Of a stretch of DNA of 64,000 nucleotides, positions 35,319 through 42,607 are shown one piece after another. The stretch covers positions 1 through 64,000 of the forward strand of contig CAKSWG010000008.1 in NCBI GenBank assembly GCA_934511465.1, written 5' to 3'. The position numbers and the translations under genes are program-made. Each line of letters starts with the position of its first letter. Position 1 is the first letter of the stretch. The DNA is from an uncultured Faecalibacterium sp. (lineage in GTDB: Bacteria > Bacillota > Clostridia > Oscillospirales > Ruminococcaceae). Under the pieces are notes generated by a model. The model was given only the letters and a program-made list of their open reading frames with translations, searched no databases and was not told the DNA's origin.

Positions 35319-35402
35319 GTGGCTCGCCCTCTCAGGCGCTGACGCGCCAGCGCTCCCCTTTAGGAGAGGTGGCTTTGCGAAGCAAAGACGGAGAGGGCGA
35401 GG
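35319..35402. repeat. Dispersed palindromic repeat between trmB and alaX
   Basis: GCTCGCCCTCTC at the left and GGAGAGGGCGAG at the right are inverted ends. Between them are GGCGCTGACGCGCC, TCCCCTTTAGGAGAGGTGG and CTTTGCGAAGCAAAG. A shorter relative with CTCCCTTTGGGAGAGGTGG...CAGACGGAGAGGGC is at 41190. Confidence 0.7.
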
Positions 35403-35406
35403 ATGC

Positions 35407-36594
35407 TTACCGGTTTTGCTCCTTCAAAAATTCCTCCACCTGTTCCGGTGCAGCGGCGCAGCTGCCCTGACAGATGCCGGGTTTGCCGCCGCCGCGTCCG
35501 TTCAGGGCGGCGTTCAGGGCTTTGGTCAGGGCGCGCACATCGCCGTCTGCCTGCGCAATGCAGTAGCCGGTGCCCTTTTCGGTGGGGGTCAGGGCGGCGC
35601 ACAGGCCCTTGGTGGCTTCGGTCAGACGCACCGCCAGCCGGTGCAGGCCGTCCGGGTCAAGGCCGGGCACCGTGCGGATGGCATCCTCGCCGGGCGTTAC
35701 CAGCTGGGCGAGAGCGTCAAACAGCTGCGCACATACGCCAAAATGTGTAAACTTGAGCGCAGTATACTCATCGTAGACACGATGCACGGCCACAGCGGTC
35801 TGGTCGGCCTTGGCCGAGAGCAGCGCCCCGATGTCTGCCTGCCGCTGGCGCATCTCCTGCGCAGCAAGCAATGCACGCTGGCCGCAGACAACGCTCAGCC
35901 GCACGCCGCCTTTGTAGTTCTCGGATGCCAGAATTTTGATCTGCCCCACCTGACCGGTGGTGGCAGTGTGGGTGCCGCAGCAGGCGCAGACGTCCGCACC
36001 CGGAATGGTGACGATGCGCACCTGCCCTTCGATCTCCTTTTTGGAGCGGTAGGTAAGGGCGGCAAGCTCCTCCCGGGTGGGGTAGCTGACCAGCACCGGC
36101 ACGTTCTGCCAGATGATGCGGTTGGCGGAAAGCTCGGCGGCGCGCAGGCCCTCGGCGGAAATGGGCACGCTGGTGTCCATGCGCACAGCCTCGGCGCCGA
36201 TGTGGAAGCCCACGTTCTCGGCCCCGAACATCTGGTGCAGGATGCCGGAAAGAATGTGCTCGCCGGTGTGCTGCTGCATTTTGTCAAACCGCCATTCCCA
36301 ATCGATGCGGGCCGTAACGGCGGCGCCGGGCACGGCGGCTGCGGGCAGAGCATCCACGCTGTGCCAGAGGGTGCCGTCATGCTCGTGCACATCGGTGACG
36401 GCAAGTGTGGTGCCGTCCGGCAGGGTCAGGGTGCCCCGGTCGGCAGGCTGACCGCCGCCCTCCGGGTAAAACACCGTGCCATCCAGCGCAATGCGCCCGC
36501 CGCCGGTCTTTTCGTCCGGCTCCGCGGCAAGGATGACGCTCTCGCACTGGGTGCGGAAAGCGTCCGGTTCAAAGTATTTTTCTGTGCGCTGCAT
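35407..36594 (-). CDS. Alanyl-tRNA editing protein (AlaX, long form with DHHA1)
   Basis: 395 residues. The free-standing editing enzyme removes serine or glycine wrongly attached to tRNA-Ala. FYPEGGGQPADRG and QQHTGEHILSGI (HxxxH) with CACCGTH (CxxxH) give the zinc-binding editing site. The C-terminal third has the DHHA1-like glycine-rich end GRGGGKPGICQGSC. There is no synthetase core, which sets it apart from AlaS. Its leader lies next to two inverted copies of the TGCG-hairpin element, and an AGGAGGTACC ribosome site precedes the ATG. Confidence 0.93.
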   Translation of the reverse strand: MQRTEKYFEPDAFRTQCESVILAAEPDEKTGGGRIALDGTVFYPEGGGQPADRGTLTLPDGTTLAVTDVHEHDGTLWHSVDALPAAAVPGAAVTARIDWEWRFDKMQQHTGEHILSGILHQMFGAENVGFHIGAEAVRMDTSVPISAEGLRAAELSANRIIWQNVPVLVSYPTREELAALTYRSKKEIEGQVRIVTIPGADVCACCGTHTATTGQVGQIKILASENYKGGVRLSVVCGQRALLAAQEMRQRQADIGALLSAKADQTAVAVHRVYDEYTALKFTHFGVCAQLFDALAQLVTPGEDAIRTVPGLDPDGLHRLAVRLTEATKGLCAALTPTEKGTGYCIAQADGDVRALTKALNAALNGRGGGKPGICQGSCAAAPEQVEEFLKEQNR

Positions 36595-36627
36595 GGCGCG
36601 GGTACCTCCTGTTCAGGGTGCAGTTTG

Positions 36628-36745
36628 ACGATTTGAAATGGCCGCCGCAGGCTCTGGCCATATTCAGCGGAAAATTTATTTTTATTTTTGCAGAATTGGA
36701 ACGACTGCGGTCGTTCCAATTCTGCTTTTTCACGCAAGGGGCCGT
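36628..36745 (+). repeat. TGCG-hairpin interspersed element, copy B
   Basis: Starts ACGATTTGAAATGGCC and continues CTCTGGCCAT, CAGCGGAA and a T-rich stretch. A perfect 16-bp stem GCAGAATTGGAACGAC / GTCGTTCCAATTCTGC holds a TGCG loop (36690-36725), then CTTTTTCACG...GGGGCCGT. It lies just before alaX. Confidence 0.8.
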
Positions 36746-36787
36746 AAAGGCCAACAACAGAAGAGTTTTTACTGCATCTGCCGGTTT

Positions 36788-36903
36788 CGGCCCTTCTGGT
36801 GAAAATGCGTTTGGAGCGGCCCGCAGGCCGCGACAAACGCGAAATAAAAAATCTGGATTCCGCTGAACATAGCCAGAGCGAAAGCGGAGGCTATTTAAAA
36901 TCG
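36788..36903 (-). repeat. TGCG-hairpin interspersed element, copy D (inverted)
   Basis: On the minus strand it reads CGATTTTAAATAGCC, CTCTGGCTAT, TCAGCGGAA, a T-rich stretch, stem GCGTTTGTCGCGGCC-TGCG-GGCCGCTCCAAACGC with internal mismatches, ATTTTCACC and GAAGGGCCG. It is opposite in direction to copy B, 42 bases away. Confidence 0.8.
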
Positions 36904-37034
36904 AAAAAGGGATACTCACCCAATCTAAAAATAAGTATACCACGTTTTTTGCCTGTGGAAAATAGTCTGCGGATATGTTATGATAAGAAACAACGATATT
37001 CCCATAAAATGTTAAAAATGAGGAAGGTAATAGC

Positions 37035-38576
37035 ATGCGTGAAAGTGGAATCCTGATGCCGGTGTCCAGCCTGCCCGGCCCGTATGGCATCGGCTGCTTT
37101 GGCAGGGAAGCATTCAAGTTCGTGGATTTTCTGGCCGAAGCGGGCCAGAAGATCTGGCAGATCCTGCCGCTGAGTCCCACCGGCTACGGCGACAGCCCGT
37201 ATCAGAGCTGTTCGGCGTTTGCGGGCAACCCCTATTTCATCGACCTCGACGCGCTGAAGGAAGAGGGCCTGCTCACCGCCGCCCAGCTCAAGGCCGAAAA
37301 ATGGGGCACGGACCCCAAAGAGGTGGACTACGGCACGCTGTATGTGAGCCGCTTTAAGGTCCTGCGCACCGCCTACGCCGCATGGCGCAAGCAGTGCGCA
37401 GGACTGCATGGCTGTGCGTACTATTTCCCGGATGATTACTACGCCTTTACCCTTGCCAATGAGGAATGGCTGGACGATTATGCCCTGTACATGGCCCTGA
37501 AAGTGGCCAACGGCATGAAGAACTGGGTGGAGTGGGAGCGCCCCTACCGCCTGCGCGACAAGAAGGCCCTTGCTGCCTTTGCCGCGGAGAACGAGGAAGA
37601 GATCGGTTTCTGGAAGTTCGTGCAGTACAAGTTTGCGGCCCAGTGGCAGGCAGTGAAGGCCTACGCCAACAAAAAGGGCGTGCAGATTTTGGGCGACATC
37701 CCCATCTATGTCTCTGCCGACTCGGTGGATGCATGGGTGGGCGGCGCACTGTTTGAGCTGGACGCCAACGGCGGCTTTGCCCGTGTGGCGGGCTGCCCGC
37801 CGGATTATTTCTCCGCCGATGGTCAGCTGTGGGGCAACCCGCTGTACAACTGGGCTTACCACAAAAAGACCGGCTACGCGTGGTGGGTGCGCCGGGTGCG
37901 CCACGCACTGGGCATCTACGACCTGCTGCGCATCGACCACTTCCGCGGCTTCGATACCTACTGGGCCATCCCGGCGGGCAGTGCCACCGCCCGCACCGGC
38001 AAGTGGGAGAACGGCCCCGGCATGGAGCTGTTCGACGCGCTGGAAGCTGCCCTTGGCAAGCTGCCCATCATTGCCGAGGACTTGGGCGAACTGTTCCCCA
38101 GCGTGCGAAAGCTGCTGGCCGACAGCACCTTCCCGGGTATGAAGGTGCTGCAGTTCGCCTTCGGCGGTGGGGACAGCGAGTATCTGCCCCACAACCACGT
38201 CAAGAACAGCGTGGTGTATCCCGGCACCCACGATAACACCACCCTGACCGACTGGTGGGAGAACGGCGCTTCCGAAAAGGAAAAGGCTGCCGCTGCCGCT
38301 TACCTGCACCTGACCGGCGTAAAGCCCACCGCAAAGGAGCTGGCGGCCATCCGGACCGATGATGTCCGCATCGCTCTGCTGCGCGCAGCGCTGGGGTCGG
38401 TGGCCGACCGGGCCATCATCCCTATGTACGACTGGCTGGGTCTGGGCGCGGAAGCACACCTGAACACGCCCGGCAAGCTGGGCGGAAACTGGGCATGGCG
38501 CGCCGCCGGCGGCTTTGCCGCCAAGGCACTGGCCAAGACCATCCACGACGAGTGCAGTGTGTACTGCCGCGTATAA
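37035..38576 (+). CDS. malQ: 4-alpha-glucanotransferase (amylomaltase), copy 2
   Basis: 513 residues, GH77, paralogous to the gene at 8046. ILMPVSSLPGPYGIGCFG, GDSPYQSCSAFAGNPYFIDLD, ILGDIPIYVSADSVDAW, RIDHFRGFDTYWAIP, IAEDLGELFPSVRKLL and YPGTHDNTTL are intact, so the catalytic Asp and Glu remain. GAGGAAGG precedes the ATG. It stands alone rather than in a maltose operon, and may serve storage-glycogen or starch turnover while copy 1 serves the PTS route; that division is inference. Confidence 0.97.
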   Translation: MRESGILMPVSSLPGPYGIGCFGREAFKFVDFLAEAGQKIWQILPLSPTGYGDSPYQSCSAFAGNPYFIDLDALKEEGLLTAAQLKAEKWGTDPKEVDYGTLYVSRFKVLRTAYAAWRKQCAGLHGCAYYFPDDYYAFTLANEEWLDDYALYMALKVANGMKNWVEWERPYRLRDKKALAAFAAENEEEIGFWKFVQYKFAAQWQAVKAYANKKGVQILGDIPIYVSADSVDAWVGGALFELDANGGFARVAGCPPDYFSADGQLWGNPLYNWAYHKKTGYAWWVRRVRHALGIYDLLRIDHFRGFDTYWAIPAGSATARTGKWENGPGMELFDALEAALGKLPIIAEDLGELFPSVRKLLADSTFPGMKVLQFAFGGGDSEYLPHNHVKNSVVYPGTHDNTTLTDWWENGASEKEKAAAAAYLHLTGVKPTAKELAAIRTDDVRIALLRAALGSVADRAIIPMYDWLGLGAEAHLNTPGKLGGNWAWRAAGGFAAKALAKTIHDECSVYCRV

Positions 38577-38673
38577 ACAGAAGGCACAGAGCGGCGGGTG
38601 CTTAGCAATTTGACGAAAATGTAAAAACTCCGGCAGAAAATTGTGCGTTTTGCTGGTAAAATCGGAAGCTGAA

Positions 38674-38682
38674 TGGTATAAT
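38674..38682 (+). promoter_or_regulatory. Extended -10 promoter of the degenerate GGDEF gene
   Basis: TGG-TATAAT is a perfect -10 with TG extension; the -35 region is weak. The leader to the ATG at 38843 is about 155 bases and holds palindromic text CGTTCCCGG...CCGGAAACG. Confidence 0.5.
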
Positions 38683-38842
38683 GTTGCTAAAGCGGCATTA
38701 TGCCATTTTTCTTTGACTGCTCCGTTCCCGGTATTTCCGGAAACGGAGCGGCGGGCGCGGGATGCATAATGCAGCAGATGTTTCCTGAAACGTATGGGAA
38801 ACAGGCGACTGCACGCGGGATACGGGAGCGCCGCGTGCGCAG

Positions 38843-39649
38843 ATGATGGGGAAAAATTACATGAAGAAAGAATGTACCGAGCAGGATCTGCGGACACTGG
38901 TGCAATCGGCGCAGGCCGCGTTTGAAACGGTCACACTGACCGAAGCACAGCCCGCCGAGGGCTGGCAGGACGACGGCCTGCGGGTGGATTACGAGCTGCG
39001 CAATGGCCGTGTGGACTGCGTGCTGCACCGCCATCTGGAAGCGGACGGCAAATGCTGGGAACTGGAAATGTCGGCCCCGCTGGCAGGCAATGTGCTGCCG
39101 GAAGAGCGCATGACTCCCCGTGAGCGGGAGCTGTGCCGCGAGGATATGAACCACGATTTCCTGACCGGCGTGTACAACCGCCGTTATCTTGAGACCGTGT
39201 TTGCCGAAAAGCTGCGTCAGTGCGCCGCCGAAGGCCGCAAGGCTGCGGTGGCGCTGGTGAGCATCGACAACGGCCAGCATCTGCGGGATGCCTACGGCCA
39301 GCCTGTGATGGACCAGCTGCACTGCTTTGTGGGCAACCAGTGGAAAAAGACCTTCGACACCCCGGCGGCCCGCATCGTCTGCCGCCTGACCGGCAGCATC
39401 TTTGTGGTGGGCTGCGTGGACATGGACGCGGCCCAGCTGGCGCAGGAGATGAAGCGGCTCTACGCCCAGATGCCCCATGCCTGCGTGACGACTGTGGGCC
39501 TGATGCACCGGGTGCCCTTTACCCTGAGCTGCGGCGTGGCAGGCTTTGAGAACATTGCCGCCAAAAACTGGCAGGCGTTGTACGAGCTGTGTGACGAGCG
39601 CCTGCGCGCGGCACAGACCGCAGGCGGCGATCAGGTGCGCGCAGAATAA
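38843..39649 (+). CDS. GGDEF-fold protein with degenerate active site
   Basis: 268 residues. The C-terminal 160 residues start with the cyclase entry motif HDFLTGVYNRRYLETVFAEKL and follow the GGDEF layout, but the catalytic turn reads CRLTGSIFVVG instead of RxGGDEF, so it should not make c-di-GMP. It may bind ligand or have another role. Residues 1-100 have no recognised domain. Start codon choice is between 38843, 38846 and 38861 (MKKECTEQ); none has a strong ribosome site. A terminator-like hairpin follows at once. Confidence 0.75.
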   Translation: MMGKNYMKKECTEQDLRTLVQSAQAAFETVTLTEAQPAEGWQDDGLRVDYELRNGRVDCVLHRHLEADGKCWELEMSAPLAGNVLPEERMTPRERELCREDMNHDFLTGVYNRRYLETVFAEKLRQCAAEGRKAAVALVSIDNGQHLRDAYGQPVMDQLHCFVGNQWKKTFDTPAARIVCRLTGSIFVVGCVDMDAAQLAQEMKRLYAQMPHACVTTVGLMHRVPFTLSCGVAGFENIAAKNWQALYELCDERLRAAQTAGGDQVRAE

Positions 39650-39660
39650 AACCGGCGTAT

Positions 39661-39706
39661 AAAATCCCCCTTTTGGCACAAGCTAAGGCCAAAAGGGGGA
39701 TTTTTG
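39661..39706 (+). terminator. Hairpin terminator overlapping the next gene's ribosome site
   Basis: AAAATCCCCCTTTTGGC pairs with GCCAAAAGGGGGATTTT. The right arm contains the only ribosome-binding sequence (AAGGGGGA) for the ATG at 39708. Confidence 0.8.
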
Positions 39707-39707
39707 T

Positions 39708-40148
39708 ATGGAAAACCAGAAAAACGACAATCTGAACCTGCTGGAAGCGGTGGTGCAGAACACCGAGATGGGCAAAAACACGCTGGAACAGATCGTGCCC
39801 ATGACCGATGATGTGCAGTTCAAGGCCGAGCTTCTGCGTCAGCGCAATGTGTACCACCAGCTCAATCAGGAAGCGCACACCGCCATCGAAGCCTGCGGCG
39901 GCACCGCGCAGGGGCAGAGCGCTATGGCAAAGTTCAACACCAAAATGGGCATCAGCATGAAAACGCTCACCGATAGATCCACCCGCAATCTGGCCGAGAT
40001 GCTCACGCAGGGCAGCGGCATGGGGGTGGTGGACTGCGTAAAGGCCCAGAAGGATTACCCCAATGCTGCGCCCGGCACAAAGCGCCTTGCCCAGCGGCTG
40101 ATGGAGTTTCAGGAGGACAGCCGGGTAAAGCTGGAACAGTTTTTGTAA
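39708..40148 (+). CDS. Helical protein of unknown function (DUF2383-like)
   Basis: 146 residues, predicted all-helical, with no signal peptide. LEAVVQNTEMGKNTLEQIVPMTDDVQFKAELLRQRNVYHQL followed by a helix with MGISMKTLTDRSTRNLAEMLTQGS is reminiscent of the ferritin-like DUF2383/PA2169 group, in which helices with acidic residues form a four-helix bundle. The match is by pattern only. Its ribosome site lies in the arm of a hairpin immediately upstream, so expression may depend on RNA folding. An unusual hairpin array follows its stop. Confidence 0.6.
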   Translation: MENQKNDNLNLLEAVVQNTEMGKNTLEQIVPMTDDVQFKAELLRQRNVYHQLNQEAHTAIEACGGTAQGQSAMAKFNTKMGISMKTLTDRSTRNLAEMLTQGSGMGVVDCVKAQKDYPNAAPGTKRLAQRLMEFQEDSRVKLEQFL

Positions 40149-40346
40149 TGATGTTGTCCTTACAGGACAATGATGTTTTCCACAGGAAAATGAGGGAATG
40201 ATGTGCGCTGCGGCGCATGGGAAAACGAAGCCGCCTGTCGGGCAGTGATACCTGACAGGCGGCTTTATTGCCGCGAAAGCGGCACATCATTTTGCAAAGC
40301 AAAACATCATGGCGAAGCTGTATCGTTTGCGCAGCAACATCATTTT
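40149..40346. repeat. ATGATGT/ACATCAT hairpin array
   Basis: Left half: ATGATGT units at about 40149, 40169 and 40199, alternating with small hairpins (TGTCC-TTA-CAGGACA-like, TTTCC-ACA-GGAAA, GCGC-TGC-GGCGC). Centre: a strong stem GCCGCCTGTC...GACAGGCGGC. Right half: CATCAT units at about 40286, 40305 and 40339, alternating with GCCGC-GAAA-GCGGC, TTGC-AAA-GCAA and a further stem. The whole block is a near-symmetrical array between two converging genes. Confidence 0.8.
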
Positions 40347-41030
40347 TTACAGGCTTTCCACCATGGCCGCAACAATTTTGGTCGCAGTGGCAACATATTC
40401 GGCGATGCTGAACTTCTTCACCACCAGCACCTCGTGGCCGTCCTCATCGGCGTTGTCGCTCATGGCGCGCAGAATGACGCAGGGCACACCGTTCTTGGCG
40501 GCGATCTGGCTCACAGCCGCGCCTTCCATCTCCACGCAGTCGGGGGCGCATTTGGCTTCAATGGCGGCCTTGGTCTCACTGTCGCCCACAAACAGGTCGC
40601 CGGTGGCGATCTTGCCCACCAGCGCCTTTACGCCGGCAGCGGCGCAGGCTTTTTCGGCGGCGGCGATCAGCTCCGGGTCGCCGGTGTATTCCTTGAGGAA
40701 CGGCGGGTTCTGGCAGATCATATCCAGCTGGGCGTCATGATACAGCACGGTCTTGCCGATGACCACATCACCGATGCCGATCTTCGCGGTCATGTTGCCT
40801 GCAATGCCGGAGAAGATGATCTTCTCCGCGCCGAATTTTGTGATGAGCACCTGCGTGGCGGCGGCGGCGTTGGCCTTGCCCATACCGGCGCAGCACACCA
40901 CCACCTGTCTGCCGGCCAGCGTGCCCTTGTGGTACTCCACGCCGCCGTAGGGCTCCACGGTGACGTTTTCCAGCTTTGCACACAGCTGATCGACTTCATC
41001 GGGCATTGCGCCCATAATACCGAAAATCAT
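40347..41030 (-). CDS. mtnN: 5'-methylthioadenosine/S-adenosylhomocysteine nucleosidase
   Basis: 227 residues, the usual length. The enzyme splits MTA and SAH to adenine and a thioribose or ribosylhomocysteine. IGIMGAMPDEVDQL (here IFGIMGAMPDEVDQL) begins the fold, VVCCAGMGKANAAAATQVLI is the phosphorylase-superfamily turn, CVEMEGAAVSQIA carries the purine- and ribose-binding Glu pair, and RAMSDNADEDG carries the catalytic Asp. A TGCG-hairpin element lies directly upstream, 15 bases before the ATG at 41030. Confidence 0.95.
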   Translation of the reverse strand: MIFGIMGAMPDEVDQLCAKLENVTVEPYGGVEYHKGTLAGRQVVVCCAGMGKANAAAATQVLITKFGAEKIIFSGIAGNMTAKIGIGDVVIGKTVLYHDAQLDMICQNPPFLKEYTGDPELIAAAEKACAAAGVKALVGKIATGDLFVGDSETKAAIEAKCAPDCVEMEGAAVSQIAAKNGVPCVILRAMSDNADEDGHEVLVVKKFSIAEYVATATKIVAAMVESL

Positions 41031-41044
41031 AGGAAACCTCTTTT

Positions 41045-41163
41045 ACGATTTTAAATGGCCGACGCGTGCGCTCTGGCCATATATAGCGGAAATTTATTTT
41101 TAATTTTGTAAGTTCCAAAAGCCTGCGGGCTTTTGGAACTTACTTTTTCACGGGAAGGGTCGT
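41045..41163 (+). repeat. TGCG-hairpin interspersed element, copy C
   Basis: ACGATTTTAAATGGCC, CTCTGGCCAT, TAGCGGAA and a T-rich stretch. A perfect 16-bp stem GTAAGTTCCAAAAGCC / GGCTTTTGGAACTTAC holds a TGCG loop (41108-41143), then TTTTTCACGGGAAGGGTCGT. It lies in the mtnN leader. Confidence 0.8.
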
Positions 41164-41189
41164 GGCGGCAAAATTTATCTCTTTGCCAA

Positions 41190-41245
41190 GGCCTCTCCCT
41201 TTGGGAGAGGTGGATGCGAACACAGTGAGCAGACGGAGAGGGCAA
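41190..41245. repeat. Short copy of the dispersed GAGAGG repeat
   Basis: GCCTCTCCCTTTGGGAGAGG is a palindrome, followed by CAGACGGAGAGGGC as at 35319-35402. It sits between copy C and the ychF gene. Confidence 0.6.
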
Positions 41246-41280
41246 GCCCGGCAGAGTTTTATATGGCTGTTATTTCGATA

Positions 41281-42414
41281 TCAGACGTTGAACAGGAACT
41301 CGATCACATCGCCGTCGTTGACAACGTACTCCTTGCCCTCGGTGCGCTGCAAACCCTTGGCCTTGACGGCGGCGTAATCGAAGTTGTTGGCTTCCAGATC
41401 GCTGTAGCCAATGACGCTGGCGCGGATGAAACCGCGCTCGAAATCGCTGTGGATCTTGCCGGCCGCCTGCGGTGCCTTGGTGCCCTTGCGGATGGTCCAT
41501 GCGCGGCATTCCTTCTTGCCGTCGGTCAGGAAGGAGATCAGGCCCAGCAGGTCGTAGCTGGCAGTGATGAGGTTGTCCAGACCGCTGGCTTCAATGCCCA
41601 TTTCGGCCAGAAAAGCCTTCTTTTCCTCAGGGGAGTAGTCGGCAATGTCCTCTTCGGTCTTGGCGCAGATGGGAATGTAGCGTGCGCCTTCTTCCTTGGC
41701 ACGCGCAGCCACCAGCGGGACATACTTGTTGTTCTCAATGCCCTCCATCAGGTCGTCCTCGCCTACGTTGCAGGCGTACAGCACCGGCTTTGCACTCAGC
41801 AGGCCCATCTCGTGCAGCACGGTCTGCTGCTCGGCATCGCTCTCGTCAAACGCAAAGCTGCGGGCGGGCTTGCCTGCGCTCAGGTGGTCGGCCAGCTGTT
41901 GCAGCCATGCGGCCTCTGCGGCAGCACCCTTGTTGTTGCCGCTCTTGGCAGCTTTGGCCATGCGGCCTGCGCGGTTCTGCACCACCTCAAGGTCGGACAG
42001 GATCAGCTCGTAGTCGATGGCATCGATGTCGGCAATGGGGTCCACGGCCTCAGCCTTGGAAACATCCTCCACCACATGGATGATGTTGTCATCGTCAAAG
42101 CAGCGCACCACATGCACAATGGCGTCGCACTCGCGGATGTGGCCCAGGAACTTGTTGCCCAGACCCGCGCCCTGACTGGCACCCTTCACAAGACCCGCGA
42201 TATCCACGAATTCCACGATGGCAGGGGTCTTTTTATTGGTCTGCCAGATCTCGGCCAGCTTGTCCAGACGCTTGTCCGGCACGGCCACGATACCGGAGTT
42301 CGGCTCGATGGTGCAGAAGGGGTAGTTTGCGGCTTCTGCATTCTTGGTGGAGGTGATGGCATTGAACAGAGTGGACTTGCCGACGTTCGGGAGACCCACA
42401 ATTCCTAACTTCAT
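41281..42414 (-). CDS. ychF: Obg-family ATPase YchF
   Basis: 377 residues. The N-terminus [21 protein letters not shown] is the P-loop, [22 protein letters not shown] is the switch region, and ACNVGEDD stands at the position of the altered specificity loop that makes YchF prefer ATP. A coiled region leads to the C-terminal TGS domain ([27 protein letters not shown]). YchF binds ribosomes and modulates stress responses. It is a few residues longer than most members. The gene stands between terminators on the minus strand. Confidence 0.96.
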   Translation of the reverse strand: MKLGIVGLPNVGKSTLFNAITSTKNAEAANYPFCTIEPNSGIVAVPDKRLDKLAEIWQTNKKTPAIVEFVDIAGLVKGASQGAGLGNKFLGHIRECDAIVHVVRCFDDDNIIHVVEDVSKAEAVDPIADIDAIDYELILSDLEVVQNRAGRMAKAAKSGNNKGAAAEAAWLQQLADHLSAGKPARSFAFDESDAEQQTVLHEMGLLSAKPVLYACNVGEDDLMEGIENNKYVPLVAARAKEEGARYIPICAKTEEDIADYSPEEKKAFLAEMGIEASGLDNLITASYDLLGLISFLTDGKKECRAWTIRKGTKAPQAAGKIHSDFERGFIRASVIGYSDLEANNFDYAAVKAKGLQRTEGKEYVVNDGDVIEFLFNV

Positions 42415-42540
42415 GGTACTATACTCCTTAAAAATATTGGTCTATCAGCGGCATTCCTGCTGCGCTGAAAATCCTGCTATAACAGAATAATTGTAGCACA
42501 ATGGACGTTTTTTCTCAATATGTACTTGCAAGAGCGGAAC

Positions 42541-42587
42541 AAAACACCGCCCACGGAAAATTTCGGTTTTCCCGTGGGCGGTGTTGG
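42541..42587 (-). terminator. Terminator of the M18 aminopeptidase gene
   Basis: AACACCGCCCACGG pairs with CCGTGGGCGGTGTT; on the minus strand TTTTG follows. It lies 21 bases past the stop at 42608. Confidence 0.85.
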
Positions 42588-42607
42588 CGATTCTGTTCGT
42601 GCCGGGC

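Noticed and set aside
40149-40346. Possible CRISPR array
   Set aside because: The repeated unit is only about 7 bases, the spacers are hairpins, the units invert at the centre and no cas gene is present.
29064-41163. TGCG-hairpin elements as integron attC sites
   Set aside because: Stem sequences vary with fixed flanks as in attC, but there are no R/L core boxes, no integrase and no gene cassettes in one direction.
41031-41280. SAM-related riboswitch in front of mtnN
   Set aside because: The structured sequence there is copy C of an interspersed repeat found before unrelated genes, not a known aptamer.
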